Assembly (NCBI RefSeq): GCF_028583425.1
Contig: NC_072800.1
Span: 12,289,001-12,353,000, forward strand
Origin: Eublepharis macularius
Taxonomy: Eukaryota; Chordata; Lepidosauria; Squamata; Eublepharidae
Direction of reading: 5' to 3'
DNA: 64,000 nt
The stretch's first letter is position 1. Each line of letters starts with the position of its first letter. Below, in pieces: positions 1 to 10,510 of the stretch. The translations under genes were made by a program, and so were the position numbers. The notes below the pieces were generated by a model that was not told the origin of the DNA, ran no database searches, and saw only the letters and a program-made list of their open reading frames with translations.

Positions 1-79
1 GATCACAGGCACCAGTTAGAAGACATTCATTCCAGAAAAGAAAAGTATTTCATGGCGCCTGGAGGAAGAGAGTTTTAGG

Positions 80-470
80 TAGGAAGCTTCATTGGTCTGC
101 AGAAGAACAGCAAGACTTGAGTCCGGTGTTACTTTAGAGACCAACAAGATTTTTCAGCTTTTGAGAGTCAAGGCCCCCTTCGTCAGACTCAGATACAAGG
201 TGAAATACAATGCATCTACAGAGCAAGATGCGGGTCCAGTAGCACCTTGGAGACCAACTAGATTTCCAGGACGTGAGCTTTCGAGAGTCACAGCTCCTTA
301 CAACAGACACATGAGGTGGGAAAGGGTAGTTTTGCCAGGACTTTAAAGACTCCTACCCTTTTCCAGTCCCTGTGTCTAAAGAAGGGACCTGTGACTCTCG
401 AAAGCTCACACCCTGGAAATCTACTTGGTCTCCAAGGTGCTACTGGATTCGAATCCTGCTGGAGGAACAA
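80..470. repeat. Palindromic interspersed repeat (family P), left-edge copy
   Basis: Two arms in inverted orientation, about 226-298 and 385-465, carry the same motif set: GTCCAGTAGCACCTTGGAGACC, i.e. its parts 'CCAGTAGCACCTTGG' and 'GAGCTTTCGAGAGTCACAG', read in opposite directions. A further diverged arm lies at about 97-200. The same family recurs at 16.9, 17.4, 23.0, 24.4, 26.4, 31.4 and 35.1 kb. I do not recognise a coding region and cannot assign the family firmly. Short reading frames here are repeat sequence, not genes. The outer boundaries are uncertain because the copy is degenerate and near the window edge. Confidence 0.6.
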
Positions 471-958
471 TGCCAGCACCATTCCACCTGACCAGTCCTG
501 GGCAAGCACACACCCTATATACTACCGGAACGCAGGGGTAGGAGCTGGAAAGGCTGGGGGAAAGCGTTTCCAAGAATATCAACCACGGGAGCTTTCAAAC
601 GTGCGAGGCTGGCCTATGCAGGCTGTCCTGCTGGGACCTTCAGCCTGTGACCTCAAGCAGTTTCCCACTGAAATCCGGCCTTGGGATTTTCACTTGGGAG
701 GTGAGAAAGAGATTGTCCAACACAGAGTAAAATATACTGGGAAAGTCCTCTGATTTGTTTTCAAAGGCAGAAAAAACAAGGAAAAGGCTACCCGGGAGTA
801 AATCCTACTGCAACCAGCGAGGTTCCGGCGCAGACGAACTCCAGCGTGGCAGGATTGCGCCATCCTAAAGGTCCGGCCCGCAGAATCCAGAGCCCGCCTG
901 CAAGCTGCAGCCCGGGCAGGCCGCGCACCGCTCGAACCGATCCCATCACGGCGGCTTA
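471..958. other. Upstream flank, no feature recognised
   Basis: GC content rises steadily from ordinary to CpG-rich across this stretch. No repeat family, exon or coding similarity was recognised. It leads into the CpG-rich 5' region of NR4A3. Confidence 0.4.
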
Positions 959-1047
959 CAGTGCAATCCTAAGCAGGTCTACTTGGAAGTAAGTCCCGTT
1001 TCCTGCAGCGGGGCTTACTCCCACGTAGGCCCTCTTAGGATCGCAAA
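959..1047. mobile_element. Palindromic TTA-type MITE (family T)
   Basis: Starts with CAGTGCAATCCTAAGCAGG directly after a TTA at 956-958, and ends with the inverted counterpart CTTAGGATCGCAAAG. It belongs to the same family as the well-preserved copy at 10511-10598. It lies about 240 bp upstream of the first promoter-like cluster and is the last recognisable transposable element before about 8.4 kb. Confidence 0.6.
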
Positions 1048-1289
1048 GCTCTCCGAGCGAGGCCCGGCTGCCGCCCCGAGCGAACCCAGCCCGCGGCGGC
1101 ATTGCAAGCGAGGCGCAGCCCCCGCCCCCGCCCCGGGTGCTGCTCGAGCCCGGGCCCAGCCGGCCCCTTCGGGCGCCCCAGGCGCGGCCCTGCGCGAGAG
1201 GGCAGCGGCCCCCACCGGGCGAGCCCTGCTGCTGCTCCAGCGCAAGTCCCGCCCCGCCAGGGCATCCCCGTCCGCCCGCCCCCGACCTC

Positions 1290-1770
1290 TCTCCATTGCG
1301 TCAGCCCGGCCCGGGGCAGCCCCGACCGTCTCCGCCCTGCCCTGCCCGGGAATCCCCGCCCAGGCCCCCCCCTCCCCACGGCCACAGCCCGCGCCCCTCG
1401 CCAGCCGCGCGGCCCTGCGCGCTATTAATAGCTTCCGCTGGCGCTATATTTGGCTCGTCCGGACGCGCGGCGCTCCCGAAATAGCGCGGCTGCGCGAGCA
1501 CGCGCGCGCACTCCCCCCCCCCCAGTTCCTCAATGGGCTGCCGGCCCCGCCCGCCTGGCGCGCCTCCGTCACCCGCAGGAAGGCGGGAAGGGTCGGCGGG
1601 GGGCTAAATTTAGCCGGCCCGCTTGCGTCAATCACGCGCCCGCCTTGCGTCACGCCCTCCCTTCTCCCCGCCCGCTTGGCGCGCGGCCCACCGCGTCGAG
1701 GCGCGCGGATTGGCCGCGGCGCCACGAGGGTCGGCGTTGGGGGCGGACGTCCCGCTCCGATTGGCGGCCC
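1290..1770 (+). promoter_or_regulatory. Distal MEF2/CArG/CRE-half cluster upstream of NR4A3
   Basis: Seen in sequence: a perfect MEF2-type site CTATTAATAG at 1422-1431, a CArG-like site CTATATTTGG at 1444-1453 (one mismatch from CCW6GG), and a second MEF2-type site CTAAATTTAG at 1604-1613. There are also three TTGCGTCA motifs (AP-1/CRE half type) at 1296-1303, 1623-1630 and 1645-1652, and inverted CCAAT boxes near 1709 and 1760. These AT-rich sites stand out in a very GC-rich block. MEF2, SRF and CREB/AP-1 are standard inputs of immediate-early NR4A genes, so this could be a signal-responsive enhancer or an alternative promoter. No start site can be fixed from sequence alone. Confidence 0.6.
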
Positions 1771-2816
1771 GACCGGGGCTCCCTCGGCGGCGAAGAGTCC
1801 GAGCGGGGGGGGGGGCGATAGAAGGGGACGGGGGTTCCGCGCTCGATTCGGCCGTTCCGACGTGCAACGCGCAGGCGGCGGGCCTGCTTGCTTCCCGCGT
1901 GAAAATCTAGTTGCTTGCAAGCAGATCAACGCACACGTGTAGACAAGCGAGCCCAGGCAAAGCGGGAAAGAAGCCCCACGGGCCAAACCCAGGGGTGCTT
2001 GCCCTGGGCCAAAGTTCCCGAGACCTGCAGCCGGAGGCTCCCGCGCAGCGCGAGTTTTAATTTTTTAGCGCCTTACCCACTCGGCGGGTCAGAGGAACTC
2101 TCTGCCACAACATGCAAGAACACTTGCTTAGCAAAGCCTGGGGAAGGAGCCCCCCGCAGTTCGTGCAGGGCCTCGAATCCAGCCCCAGCCCCTCTTCTCG
2201 CCACTCTCCCCGCGCCATTCCTGCGTGGGGCGCAGCCACTCTCCTCGCTCGCTCTGCGCCCTGAGCTTTGCTGCTGCAGGCTGCAGTCCAGTCGCAAAAG
2301 GCACCTCTCCTCCCGAGCAGCGCTCGCCTTGGGCGGTCCCCGCCTCGCCCTGTCTTTGCACGGACCCGAGCGAATCGAACAAGTCCCCGGGAGTTCCGCC
2401 GGCTCGCCACAGCCTTGGGGCGTTTCTAGCGCTCGGGAGCCAAATTATCAGGCAGGACAAAAACGACACCCCGCCCCGATAACCGGGAGGGGGGCAGCGC
2501 TTCTGCACTCCTTCCACGTCCAGCATCCCTGCCCAGGCCAGCAGCATACCACGAAGCAGGGCGGTTATGGTGCCAGTCCCAGGCCACTCTGCAGGGGCTG
2601 CAGCCGGCTCCTTTGCCCCTCGACGGCTCTCCGGGGCTCGAGCGCCGCCGCCGCCTCCTCTGCGGGGGGTCCCGCGCGCGGGCTTCCAGCGGGTGACCCC
2701 TTCCCCTGCGCGTGGGGCTGGGGCGGCGGGGCGCCCATGTGTGCGCGCGAGCGAGCGCGAGTCACCCCCGGCGGCCCAGACGCCCGGCGGGGCGGGCAGG
2801 GGGCGGGGGTCAGCGG

Positions 2817-2910
2817 CGTCAGGCTCCCATGGCGTCACGATTGACGTCTCGCATTCCAGCCGCTGTATGAAGAGGCCGCTAGGGCTCCTCTCGCATAAAT
2901 GACGTGCGGC
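2817..2910 (+). promoter_or_regulatory. Probable core promoter of NR4A3 with clustered CREs
   Basis: Four CREB/ATF-type sites lie within 91 bp: CGTCA at 2817-2821, CGTCA at 2833-2837, TGACGTCT at 2842-2849 and TGACGTGC at 2900-2907. An ATAAAT motif at 2895-2900 directly abuts the last one and could serve as a weak TATA element, which would place initiation near 2925-2935. The human NOR-1 promoter is known, as far as I recall, for clustered CREs that mediate growth-factor and cAMP induction, so this arrangement fits the gene. The assignment as the main promoter is inference. Confidence 0.7.
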
Positions 2911-2929
2911 GAGCCGCGAGAGGGAGGAG

Positions 2930-3341
2930 AGGCAGCAGCAGCAGCAGCAGCGCCGCGCACTCCACAGCCGCCTCCTGCCGCCCTCGGGGACAACAGGCGG
3001 GCAGGCACAGACCGGCTCCGGCTCCGGCAGCGGCTCGGGCGCGGGCTCGCCGGCCGGCCGGCGGACATCAACAAAGGCACATTGCGCCTCGCTCGGCGCC
3101 AGCGCGCAGGGGAAGGGGCGGAGAGGCAGGCTGCCGCTGCCTCCGCTGCGCCCTTCGCCCGCCAGCCCGCCGCCGCCGCCGGCCGCTGCCCATGCCTCGG
3201 GACGGCGCGTCTTCCCGCCCGCGAGCTGCTTTCTTCTGGGCTGCGCCTCGGGACAGCGCCCGCCGCCGCCTGCCCTTGGGCGGGGGATGAAGCCTGGCTC
3301 CCGCTGCGCGTAAAGACGGAACCGCCGCCGCCGCCGAGTAG
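2930..3341 (+). other. Putative noncoding first exon (5'UTR) of NR4A3
   Basis: Downstream of the CRE cluster and ATAAAT motif is a GC-rich stretch that begins with a (CAG)6 run at about 2933-2950 and reaches a possible splice donor GTAG|GTAGCC at 3341/3342. NR4A3 in other vertebrates has one or more noncoding 5' exons before the exon with the start codon, and the 7425 start codon here is only two bases after a splice acceptor, so upstream exons must exist. The exact ends are guesses from position and donor-like sequence. Confidence 0.4.
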
Positions 3342-5189
3342 GTAGCCAGGCGCGGGCCGCGGAGACTTGAACAAAGTTTGGGGGCGCGTCGGGCGGGCCG
3401 GGCGGGGGGCGCGGGGGGCGGGGAGGGCAGCGCGGCTGTCACAGCCCGTCGCCGGCCGGCCGGCGGGAGGGCTTCGGGGCGCCGCGCTCGCTCGCCCGCT
3501 CCGGCTGGCCGCTTGCAGTTGTCATAGGGATGCTGAGGGCGGGCGGGCGGCGCGGCGGCGCTGGGTGCGCTCTCGGGCTGCCGCGGGGCGGTGGGCAGCT
3601 GGGGCCAAAGGCCGGAGGGGGAGAACAAAGGCTTGGCGGGGAGGGCGCGCACGTGTGAAGGGCGCGCGAAGACGCGGGTCAAGGGGAAGCGTTTGCGCGC
3701 CCGGCGGCTTCGGCGCGCAGCAAAAGTCCGAGGCTGGGCGAACTTCTTGGGTCGGGTCGGGGTGGAGAGAGAACGGGGGGCTTTCGCCAGCGGGCGGGGC
3801 TGTGGTGTGTCTCGTTCTCCCTTCTCCGTGGGAGCCTCCGGACAACCCCGCGAGGTAGGCGGGGCTGCGAGAGCGACTCGCCGGAGGCTCCCGCCGCCAG
3901 CTCCTTAGGGAGGAGGGATTTCCCCCAGGCTAGGCTGACTCTAACCGCTGCGCAGCACTGCCTGGCTCTCGGAAGGAGGCTGGGCGATCCCGGCGGAGGG
4001 GAGGAGGCGGGAGGCGAGGCTCGGCATCGCGCTCCAGCCGGATTTCGAGCCCCTCCTCGCATTCAGTCCCGCCACCTCTTGAGGCGCGGAGGAAGCAAGA
4101 AGGGAGCGGGCCCCTGAGCTTAGGCAGAGCACCGTGCAGGGGCCGGGCGCCGGCTGCCCCGTACCAGGCGGAGCCCAACTTGTGCTTTCCCGGAGCAGGT
4201 GCGAAGGACGCCTCGCAGCCTCTGACGCGAGCCTGCGCTCCCCGGGCGGAGGGGGCCCGCCTCCTCGGGATGCGGTCCGGAGAGAGAAGGCCTCCCGACA
4301 AGCGGACCCTGCGAGCCGGGGCGGGAGGGGCCGCGGAGCCTTTGCAGGCGCTGGCTAAGCCAGAAGGGGGGCCGAGGGGCGCGATCCGCAGACAGGTGCC
4401 TTCCCAGAGCCCGGCCCCCTTCCCCGAGCATCGCTGGGCAGCATCCGGGCCGGTCTGACCTCCGGGAAGAAAGGGGCACGGGCTTTGGGCAGCCCTCCGC
4501 GGCGGGGCCGCGCCTCTCTCCGGGGCTGCCTTCTGGGGCTTTGCAGCCGCTCGCTCTCTCGGGGCTCCGCCGGCCCTCTCCCCCGAGGGTGCCTCGCCGG
4601 GGGCTGGCCGGAGGAGGACGGGGCAGCCCTCGCGAAGCGCGCCGCGACGCTCAGACGGGGCTCCCGAAGGAGCGCCGGGAGCAGCTCGAGCTCCGTGGGG
4701 GGCCGGAGCGGCGGCTGAGAGGGTTGAGTCGGGGCGCTGCTGAGCTGGCGGCCGCCCTGCCCGGAGACGCGGCTGAGCCGGAGGGGCTGCGGGGAGCCGG
4801 CTCGGGACGGCCTTCCTGGTCCTCCCGCAGGGGGCCAGGCCGGGCTTTCTTGGCGCCCCACCCCAGAAGAGTCCCCGCCGAGGAGGCGCGGGGGTCGAAG
4901 GAGGCCTTGGCACGGGGGGAAAGTCGCCGGGGTTCTCGCCGCTGCCCGTCGAAGGCTTTCCCCGAAATTCGGGTTTCCCTCGGGCTGGAGGGGCCGGCAC
5001 TGGAGGCGCCGCTTCGCTTTCGAAGAGACGGCCTGACCTGCAGGCCCCGGCCCGGAAAACGGGGGAGGAGGGGGCCTCTGGGGAACAGCTGGACCCCGTC
5101 GAGGCGGCCGCCGGCTGGGCTCTAAGCGGCGGCCGCCCTAGTCAATCGCGGGCCCGGCGCCAGTCCGAGCGCCGCTTCCTCGGCTCTCC

Positions 5190-5453
5190 CCAGTAATGTT
5201 TACATGCCGCCCTCCATAAAAGCTGCGCAAATGCAGGCGGCTCGAAGGGGCGGGCGGAAGTAAAGCGAACGCCGGTCCCGGAGCCTTCCCCGCCCGACTC
5301 CCCTCTCTCTGTTAGACCCCAGGTCGGAAGAGCCCTCGCTGGTGAGCCCCGGCTCCACGCCCGAGCCCGCCGAGGACCGCTCACCGCCGCTCGCCCCAGA
5401 CGCCGCCGTCCGGCCCGCCGCCCCCACCATTCAGCGAGCAAGCCACCCTCCAG
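5190..5453 (+). promoter_or_regulatory. Putative alternative promoter and noncoding exon of NR4A3
   Basis: A TATA-like CATAAAAG sits at 5215-5222 in an AT-rich notch (from about 5192) inside GC-rich DNA. About 230 bp downstream is a strong splice donor CAG|GTAACG at 5453/5454; a second donor-like CTG|GTGAGC lies at 5340/5341. The arrangement would give a short exon of about 200 bases that splices to the acceptor at 7422. Whether it is an independent promoter, or part of a longer transcript from upstream, cannot be decided from sequence. Confidence 0.45.
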
Positions 5454-7422
5454 GTAACGAGCGCGGCCGGCCGGCCTGCTTGCCTGCTGCACGCGCCCGC
5501 CTGCGCTCCGGCGCCAAAGGGAAGCGACTGCGCGTTCGGCGCGCCCGCCCCAAGCGGACGCCTTTCTGGGAACCGCTTTGCCGTTCAGAAGGGACCGGGC
5601 TTCGGGAGAAAAGAGGGTGGGGGACTCCCAAGGATTCGGGTTCCCCTTTCAAGGCTAACGAGAAAATCCTACTCCTGGATCGGTTTCTGTGTCCAAATGT
5701 CAAACGGTGACATTTGAAAATTCCTGGGGAAACCGCAGCGCTCCCGGAATTGCTCCGGGTGGGTGGCGGAGGGCCCTTTTGCAAACGAGCTGCAGGCCCG
5801 CGTGCCTCGCCGTAATGCTCCTCCGGGAGTTATCGGGGTCAGAAAGAAACTCTTCTTCAGAAGTTTGCTTCCTAGGTTTCCCTCCATCTTTAATCTAGAG
5901 ATTAAACTGGGAACTTTTTCCAAGGAAAAGGGTGATATGAACCTATTTTTGTTAAATCATTTTTTTAAAAAAAAGATCACAGCTCAAAAAGCTAGTTTTC
6001 TCTGTCTAGAAAAGAACTGAAAGCTCTTTCTTTGAAATATCCTAGTTAAACATCTGTTGATATTGCATGAACCTTGCTGTTTTTGCAACAATATCAAACA
6101 TATATTTCCATATATGTGAAATAAAATTAAAGTATTGTTTGTGTGAAACCCAGTTTTATAGATTCAATTTTGCATTTTTTAAAATTTAAATAATAGAAAT
6201 GGAAGCAAACCTTTGTTTTATTCAAGGAACAGCATTGCTGTTTAAGGGGACAGAGAGCATTTATAGAAATTTGGCTTTTCCAAATAAAGGTCTGAATAGC
6301 AATAACAGCCTCTGTGATAGCGTACTCCCATCCTTGTTAAAAGATCAATTTATTGTGCACAACCTGAAAATGAAACTCAGTGATTGCCTTTAGATTTTTA
6401 GTGCAAGGGTCTAATCCTTTTAAAAGACCAGCCAGCCCCATGCTAGTAATCAAGGAAAAGAAGAGAAAATAAAATGGGCATTTTTTAATTTTATTTTATT
6501 TTTGGCAATTAGTTTCTTGAACTGATATTTGCAGGGCTAGTACATCGCTGCTGCTGCAGTTAATTAGATTAACTCTTGGGGTGGGAGCTCGCTTGATTTT
6601 CTCTAATAAAAACAGGTCCTGAAATGTAACCTGAGCAGAAGCCCAGCATGTGGATCCAACAGTAGGAAACGTTTGCCTCAGAAGGTCCCTTTATTTCTGT
6701 TCCTCCTTTGAGGGATACTGTAGAAAACCAACTGTTTCGATTCTTTGTGTGTGTGTAACATCTGCCAGAGCTTGAGTCTCCCCTGCCCATCAAGACAAGC
6801 ATCTGTTCCATAACTGTAGACATTCAGGGGAGATAAACTCTTCTTTTACTTCTCCTTTGAGTTTCGATTACTTTTCTATAGCCTAAGCAGCATATCCAGG
6901 CGACATAGCCGGGGGCCAGGGAAGCCGGCTTTGTCAGCATGAAAATCCGAGAAACTCAGTTAGCTTCATTCAGTCTCCCAAGAAGCAGCCGCTCGCTGTT
7001 CCACATGGGCAGGCAGGCAGTAATTCCCCGAATTCTTTGAAAAAGCTGCCTCCAATGTGAGCAGCACCCGACAGAGAAAGCCCTCCAGTGTTCTAAAGAG
7101 CGTGCCAATCCCATTGAGAACATCATGTATCAGAATGTGCACATGTCTCTCTTCCACTGCACATGCATGTGGTTTTGCACAAACTGGGAAATGAACATAT
7201 GGGAGCGTGTGGGGGACCATGTGTGAAAATCGTGTGCACGAGTCACACACTTTGTCCAGTCTAGAAATACTTTCATCTGTAGAGAATCTCTCCTGTTTGG
7301 AAGCAGAGAAAGAGAGACTATCTCAATGGCTTCTTTGGAATGGAAGAACTTGGGATATTGATTGATTGCCTGAGCAGACCTTGGTGTGCCACCCTTGCTA
7401 ATGGATCTTTTTGCCCTTCCAG
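5454..7422 (+). other. Last 5'-leader intron of NR4A3
   Basis: This is AT-rich DNA after the CpG island that ends in a polypyrimidine tract and AG at 7421-7422. No transposable element is recognised in it. The open frame that continues upstream of the start codon (13 extra residues from 7386) runs through the polypyrimidine tract and is intronic. Confidence 0.6.
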
Positions 7423-7424
7423 AT

Positions 7425-8339
7425 ATGCCCTGCGTGCAAGCCCAGTACAGTCCTTCGCCCCCCGGCTCCAGTTATGCGGCACAGACCTTTGCCTATGGCT
7501 CTGAGTACAGCCCTGAGATCATGAACCCCGACTACGCCAAGCTGAGCATGGAGCTGAGCAGCGGGGAGATCAGTGCTACGGCCACCACCTCTCTGCCCAG
7601 CTTCAGCACTTTCATGGAGGGCTACTCTGGGAGCTACGAGCTCAAGCCCTCTTGCCTATACCAAATGCCATCTGCCTCCTCTTCCTCGCCTTCCTCCTCG
7701 GCAAGCCAGAGGCCCCTCATCAAGATGGAAGACAGCCGGATGCATGGCTACCACCCGTCTCTGCCTCCCCCTGCAGACGAGGGCCTGGCCAACCCTTCCA
7801 TGTACTTCAAGCAGTCTCCTCCTTCCACGCCCACCACCCCGGGGTTCCCCCCCCACCAGACTCCGTGGGATGAGCCCCCTCCGCCGCCACTTCCCCCCAC
7901 ACAGACCTGTATGGCCCCCAGCCACCTGATGGACACCGCCCCGATGAAAACCACGCCTGGCCGCTTCCCTCTCTTCCATTTCAAGCACTCGCCACCCCAC
8001 GCTCCCACCGCCGGTGCCCACATGTGCTACGATACCACTGCCTTGAGCCTACCCCTTGGTCCCGAAAGGCCCGCCGCTAGCCAGGCTGTGATGGAGAGCC
8101 ATCCCTACGGGTTGCCCTTGGCCAAGAGGGCAGCCGCTTTGGCCTTCTCGCCGCTGGGCCTCAGCTCACCCCCCTCCAGTCTTCTGGGCGAGAGCAGCGG
8201 CAGCAGCAGTGGCGGCCTCCCTTCCCCCCCCAGCAGAAGCTCCTCCTCAGGGGAGGGCACCTGCGCCGTGTGTGGGGACAACGCGGCCTGCCAGCACTAC
8301 GGGGTACGCACCTGCGAAGGCTGCAAAGGATTCTTCAAG
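7425..8339 (+). CDS. NR4A3 (NOR-1) coding exon 1: AF-1 and first zinc finger
   Basis: NR4A3 is a ligand-independent orphan nuclear receptor that binds NBRE-type response elements and acts as an immediate-early transcription factor in the nucleus. Six coding exons join in phase to a 620-residue protein (human about 626). This exon encodes residues 1-305. The start is the ATG two bases after the acceptor, because the protein then begins [18 protein letters not shown] as in NR4A3 of other vertebrates. Residues 1-275 are the Ser/Pro-rich AF-1 region ([10 protein letters not shown] near 101-110, [37 protein letters not shown]). The first C4 zinc finger uses C280, C283, C297 and C300, followed by the P-box EGCKGFFK. 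The exon ends on a codon boundary, AAG|GTAGGA. A Ser-rich stretch at 82-94 is extra, and the long polyhistidine run of mammals is absent. The AF-1 sequence distinguishes it from NR4A1 and NR4A2. Confidence 0.97.
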
Positions 8340-8451
8340 GTAGGAACCGCAGGCTCTCTCTGGGGCTCACCTGCCACTCCTCCTCTTCTGCTATCTGTCC
8401 CAGGATTTTTCAACCCAGTCCAATTAGTTGAGACTGAATCCTAGGGGAACA

Positions 8452-8832
8452 CATGCAGGGCCGGCGTCAGCATTCCTTGAGGTGAGGCAGCGGCCAGGTC
8501 CTGGAGCTTCAGATGGGGCCCTGCTGCCACTGATTCCCCCAGCCTGCTCACGAATAAGTGCTCTGCCATCAGCACTCCTGGCTGCACGTGCAACCAGGAG
8601 AAGGGTGTGCAGGCGATGCGAGGCAGTAGCGCTTAAGGCTGCAGCTGTGGTGTCCAGTGCAGTTGGAGAAAGGGCGTGCAGGTAGTGGGACAGCTTGCGA
8701 GCAGGTGGGGGAAGGATTCATAAGCAAGGGGGACATGCGAGCAGGTGGATCGGAGAGGGGAGCACAAGGGAGGAGCTTGGCAACGGGAGGAGAAGGAGAG
8801 GGGGGCCCTAGATTTTGCTGTGTCTGGGACCC
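8452..8832. repeat. GC-rich repeat of unknown class
   Basis: Begins GCAGGGCCGGCGTCAGCATT and ends near GGGGGGCCCTAG. The start resembles that of the larger GC-rich block at 21.65 kb (GCAGGGCTGGTGCCAGCATT), so the two are probably members of one family. CAGGG/CCCT ends would suit a hAT-type element, but no target duplication was found. Boundaries are approximate. Confidence 0.4.
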
Positions 8833-9825
8833 CCCCTAAAACTCGGAACCAGTCCTGCACATGCATCCCAATTTAAGTCCCCTTGCCGTCAGAGTTCAGT
8901 GCTGTATTGTCTTGCACACCCCTCCTAAGTTTCCCGTCATCAGGTGGTACATGCCACTGGAGTTTTATGGCTTTGCCACTGATCAGTGTTATTTCACTGC
9001 GAAGACCTGGGGTAGCTGGCCTACAGTTTCTACAGAGTTCTTTCCTAATATGATAAGCAGTAGGCCCTGTATCACCTTCATCGCTTTACAGACCACCTCC
9101 ATTCCATTCATGTTCTGTCTTTCTTCAATACCAACAATGCTCAAGATTCTTTCTTTGTGCAAACAGAAATGTTCTAAGTCTAAAATCTAAATGTTGAAAA
9201 AAGGGTAGATGGGAAGGAAGAAAGGTTGGGAAAGGGAGAAGGAAATTCTAGAATTTGGATTATTCCTCCCTTTCTTCTGTAATGTAGATGCTGCCATAGT
9301 ATTCGTCCACTCTCATTTCTTTACTATCACATTGTCCAAGGTGCTCGGGGCAGCATATGCCGGGATCTGTTTGTGTCGTGGCTGAACAGGGATTCTGGGT
9401 CTTCCTAGTAGAGGTAGTTATTCTGAGGATGAGAGAGACCAGTTATGGCCTGATCGCTTCTAGAGGAATAAATCAGCACATGTTTCATTTCCTTTCTGTA
9501 AATAGGATTGTCAGTCATTTTTCGCCCCTTGTAAAAGAAAGCATGAGATTCACAACCCCCCTGGCAGCCACTTTGTGATTTCAGTGGATAAGCAGAGATT
9601 GGCTGTAGATGGAGATTGGTAGGACATTCGGGACAAGTTTGAGACAGGGGTTTGGTGCCAATTGAAGCAGGTGTGAAAAACTCCTGCAGGAAAGATGTTT
9701 AGAACCATGTAAATTCGCCTGGCTTACAGGAAGCCTCAAGTCAGTCGGCGTTCTTCACTGCCTAGGTAACTTTACATCTGGTGGAGTAAGCTCCGGTCCA
9801 GAAGAGCTCCTGCCACTCTAGAAGA

Positions 9826-9910
9826 GCAATCCTAAGCAGGACTTCTTACAGTCTTACTCAGATCTATTCAGTGTGGCTTACTCTCACAAAAGTGTTCTTA
9901 GGATTGCACT
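9826..9910. mobile_element. Palindromic TTA-type MITE (family T)
   Basis: Inverted ends CAATCCTAAGCAGG and CTTAGGATTG with the internal ACTTCTTACAGTCTTACTC and TGGCTTACTCTCAC halves shared with the other family T copies. No clean target duplication is visible. Confidence 0.6.
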
Positions 9911-10360
9911 CTCTTCTAAGGTACGTGGCAGCCTTTGCTGGCTGGTGGCAGCAGGTTAACGGAGCTGCTCTTCTTGAATTGAGTAATTGAGTGCTTGGAT
10001 TCTCTGGACAGGTTACCATGCTGAACTTTTGCCTTTTATACCCCTACACCCTTTAGCACTGTACAAATGTTGTTGTTGTTATGATGCTTTTAACATCTGT
10101 GTCAGGTAGAGCAGCAGAATAGCAAGGCGTTCCCAGTTCAGATCCCACTGCAGCCTTCAATGACCTATCAAGTACAAGTTTATTCTGTGGTTTCTCCAAG
10201 GTGCTTCGGGGCAGTGTACGTGGTTCTCCCTTCCCCCATTTGATCTTTGTGGGTAGGTTAGAGTGTGATTTGCTCAGCGTCTCTAAACCACCTTCTGTGG
10301 TGGAGTGGGGATTTGAAAGCAGGTCTCGCCGTGTTTTAAGTAATACCTAAGCAAACTTTG

Positions 10361-10505
10361 AGCCAAGCTACACGTGACGAATGACACTTGAACGGCAAGT
10401 GATATTCCTCCCTGTTCCTCCTTGTGGAGGGCAAGTGAACAGGGAGGAATACACATGAGTCTGTTCACTTGCCGTTCAAGTGTCATTCGTCACGTGTAGC
10501 TTGTC
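10361..10505. mobile_element. Foldback MITE with long inverted arms
   Basis: The left arm starts CCAAGCTACACGTGACGAAT and the right arm is its near-perfect inverse (about 10465-10503). The paired arms extend roughly 40 bp and include GACACTTGAACGGCAAGTG. A central region with a second inner inverted repeat (TTCCTCCCTGTTC versus GAACAGGGAGGAA) makes the whole unit fold on itself. It abuts the family T element at 10511. An element with related termini lies at 50831-51180. The superfamily was not determined. Confidence 0.65.
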
Positions 10506-10510
10506 CCTTA

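Larger units (their letters stand above)
820..5640. other. CpG island over the 5' region of NR4A3
   Basis: This is an almost continuous GC- and CpG-rich block, visibly richer than anything else in the window. It contains many G/C homopolymer runs and short GC-box-like motifs. Long open frames on both strands here are products of low stop-codon density in GC-rich DNA; none shows a recognisable protein and they are not annotated as genes. The block covers all promoter-like clusters and probable noncoding exons of NR4A3, as expected for an immediate-early gene. Boundaries are by eye. Confidence 0.8.

Noticed and set aside
983-5125. Many long open frames on both strands (up to 356 codons)
   Set aside because: They lie in a CpG island with few stops, overlap each other in several frames, are Pro/Arg/Ala/Gly-rich and match no protein I know.
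7386-7424. Thirteen extra in-frame residues upstream of the NR4A3 start
   Set aside because: They are encoded by the polypyrimidine tract and acceptor AG of the last leader intron; the known NR4A3 N-terminus starts at the next methionine.
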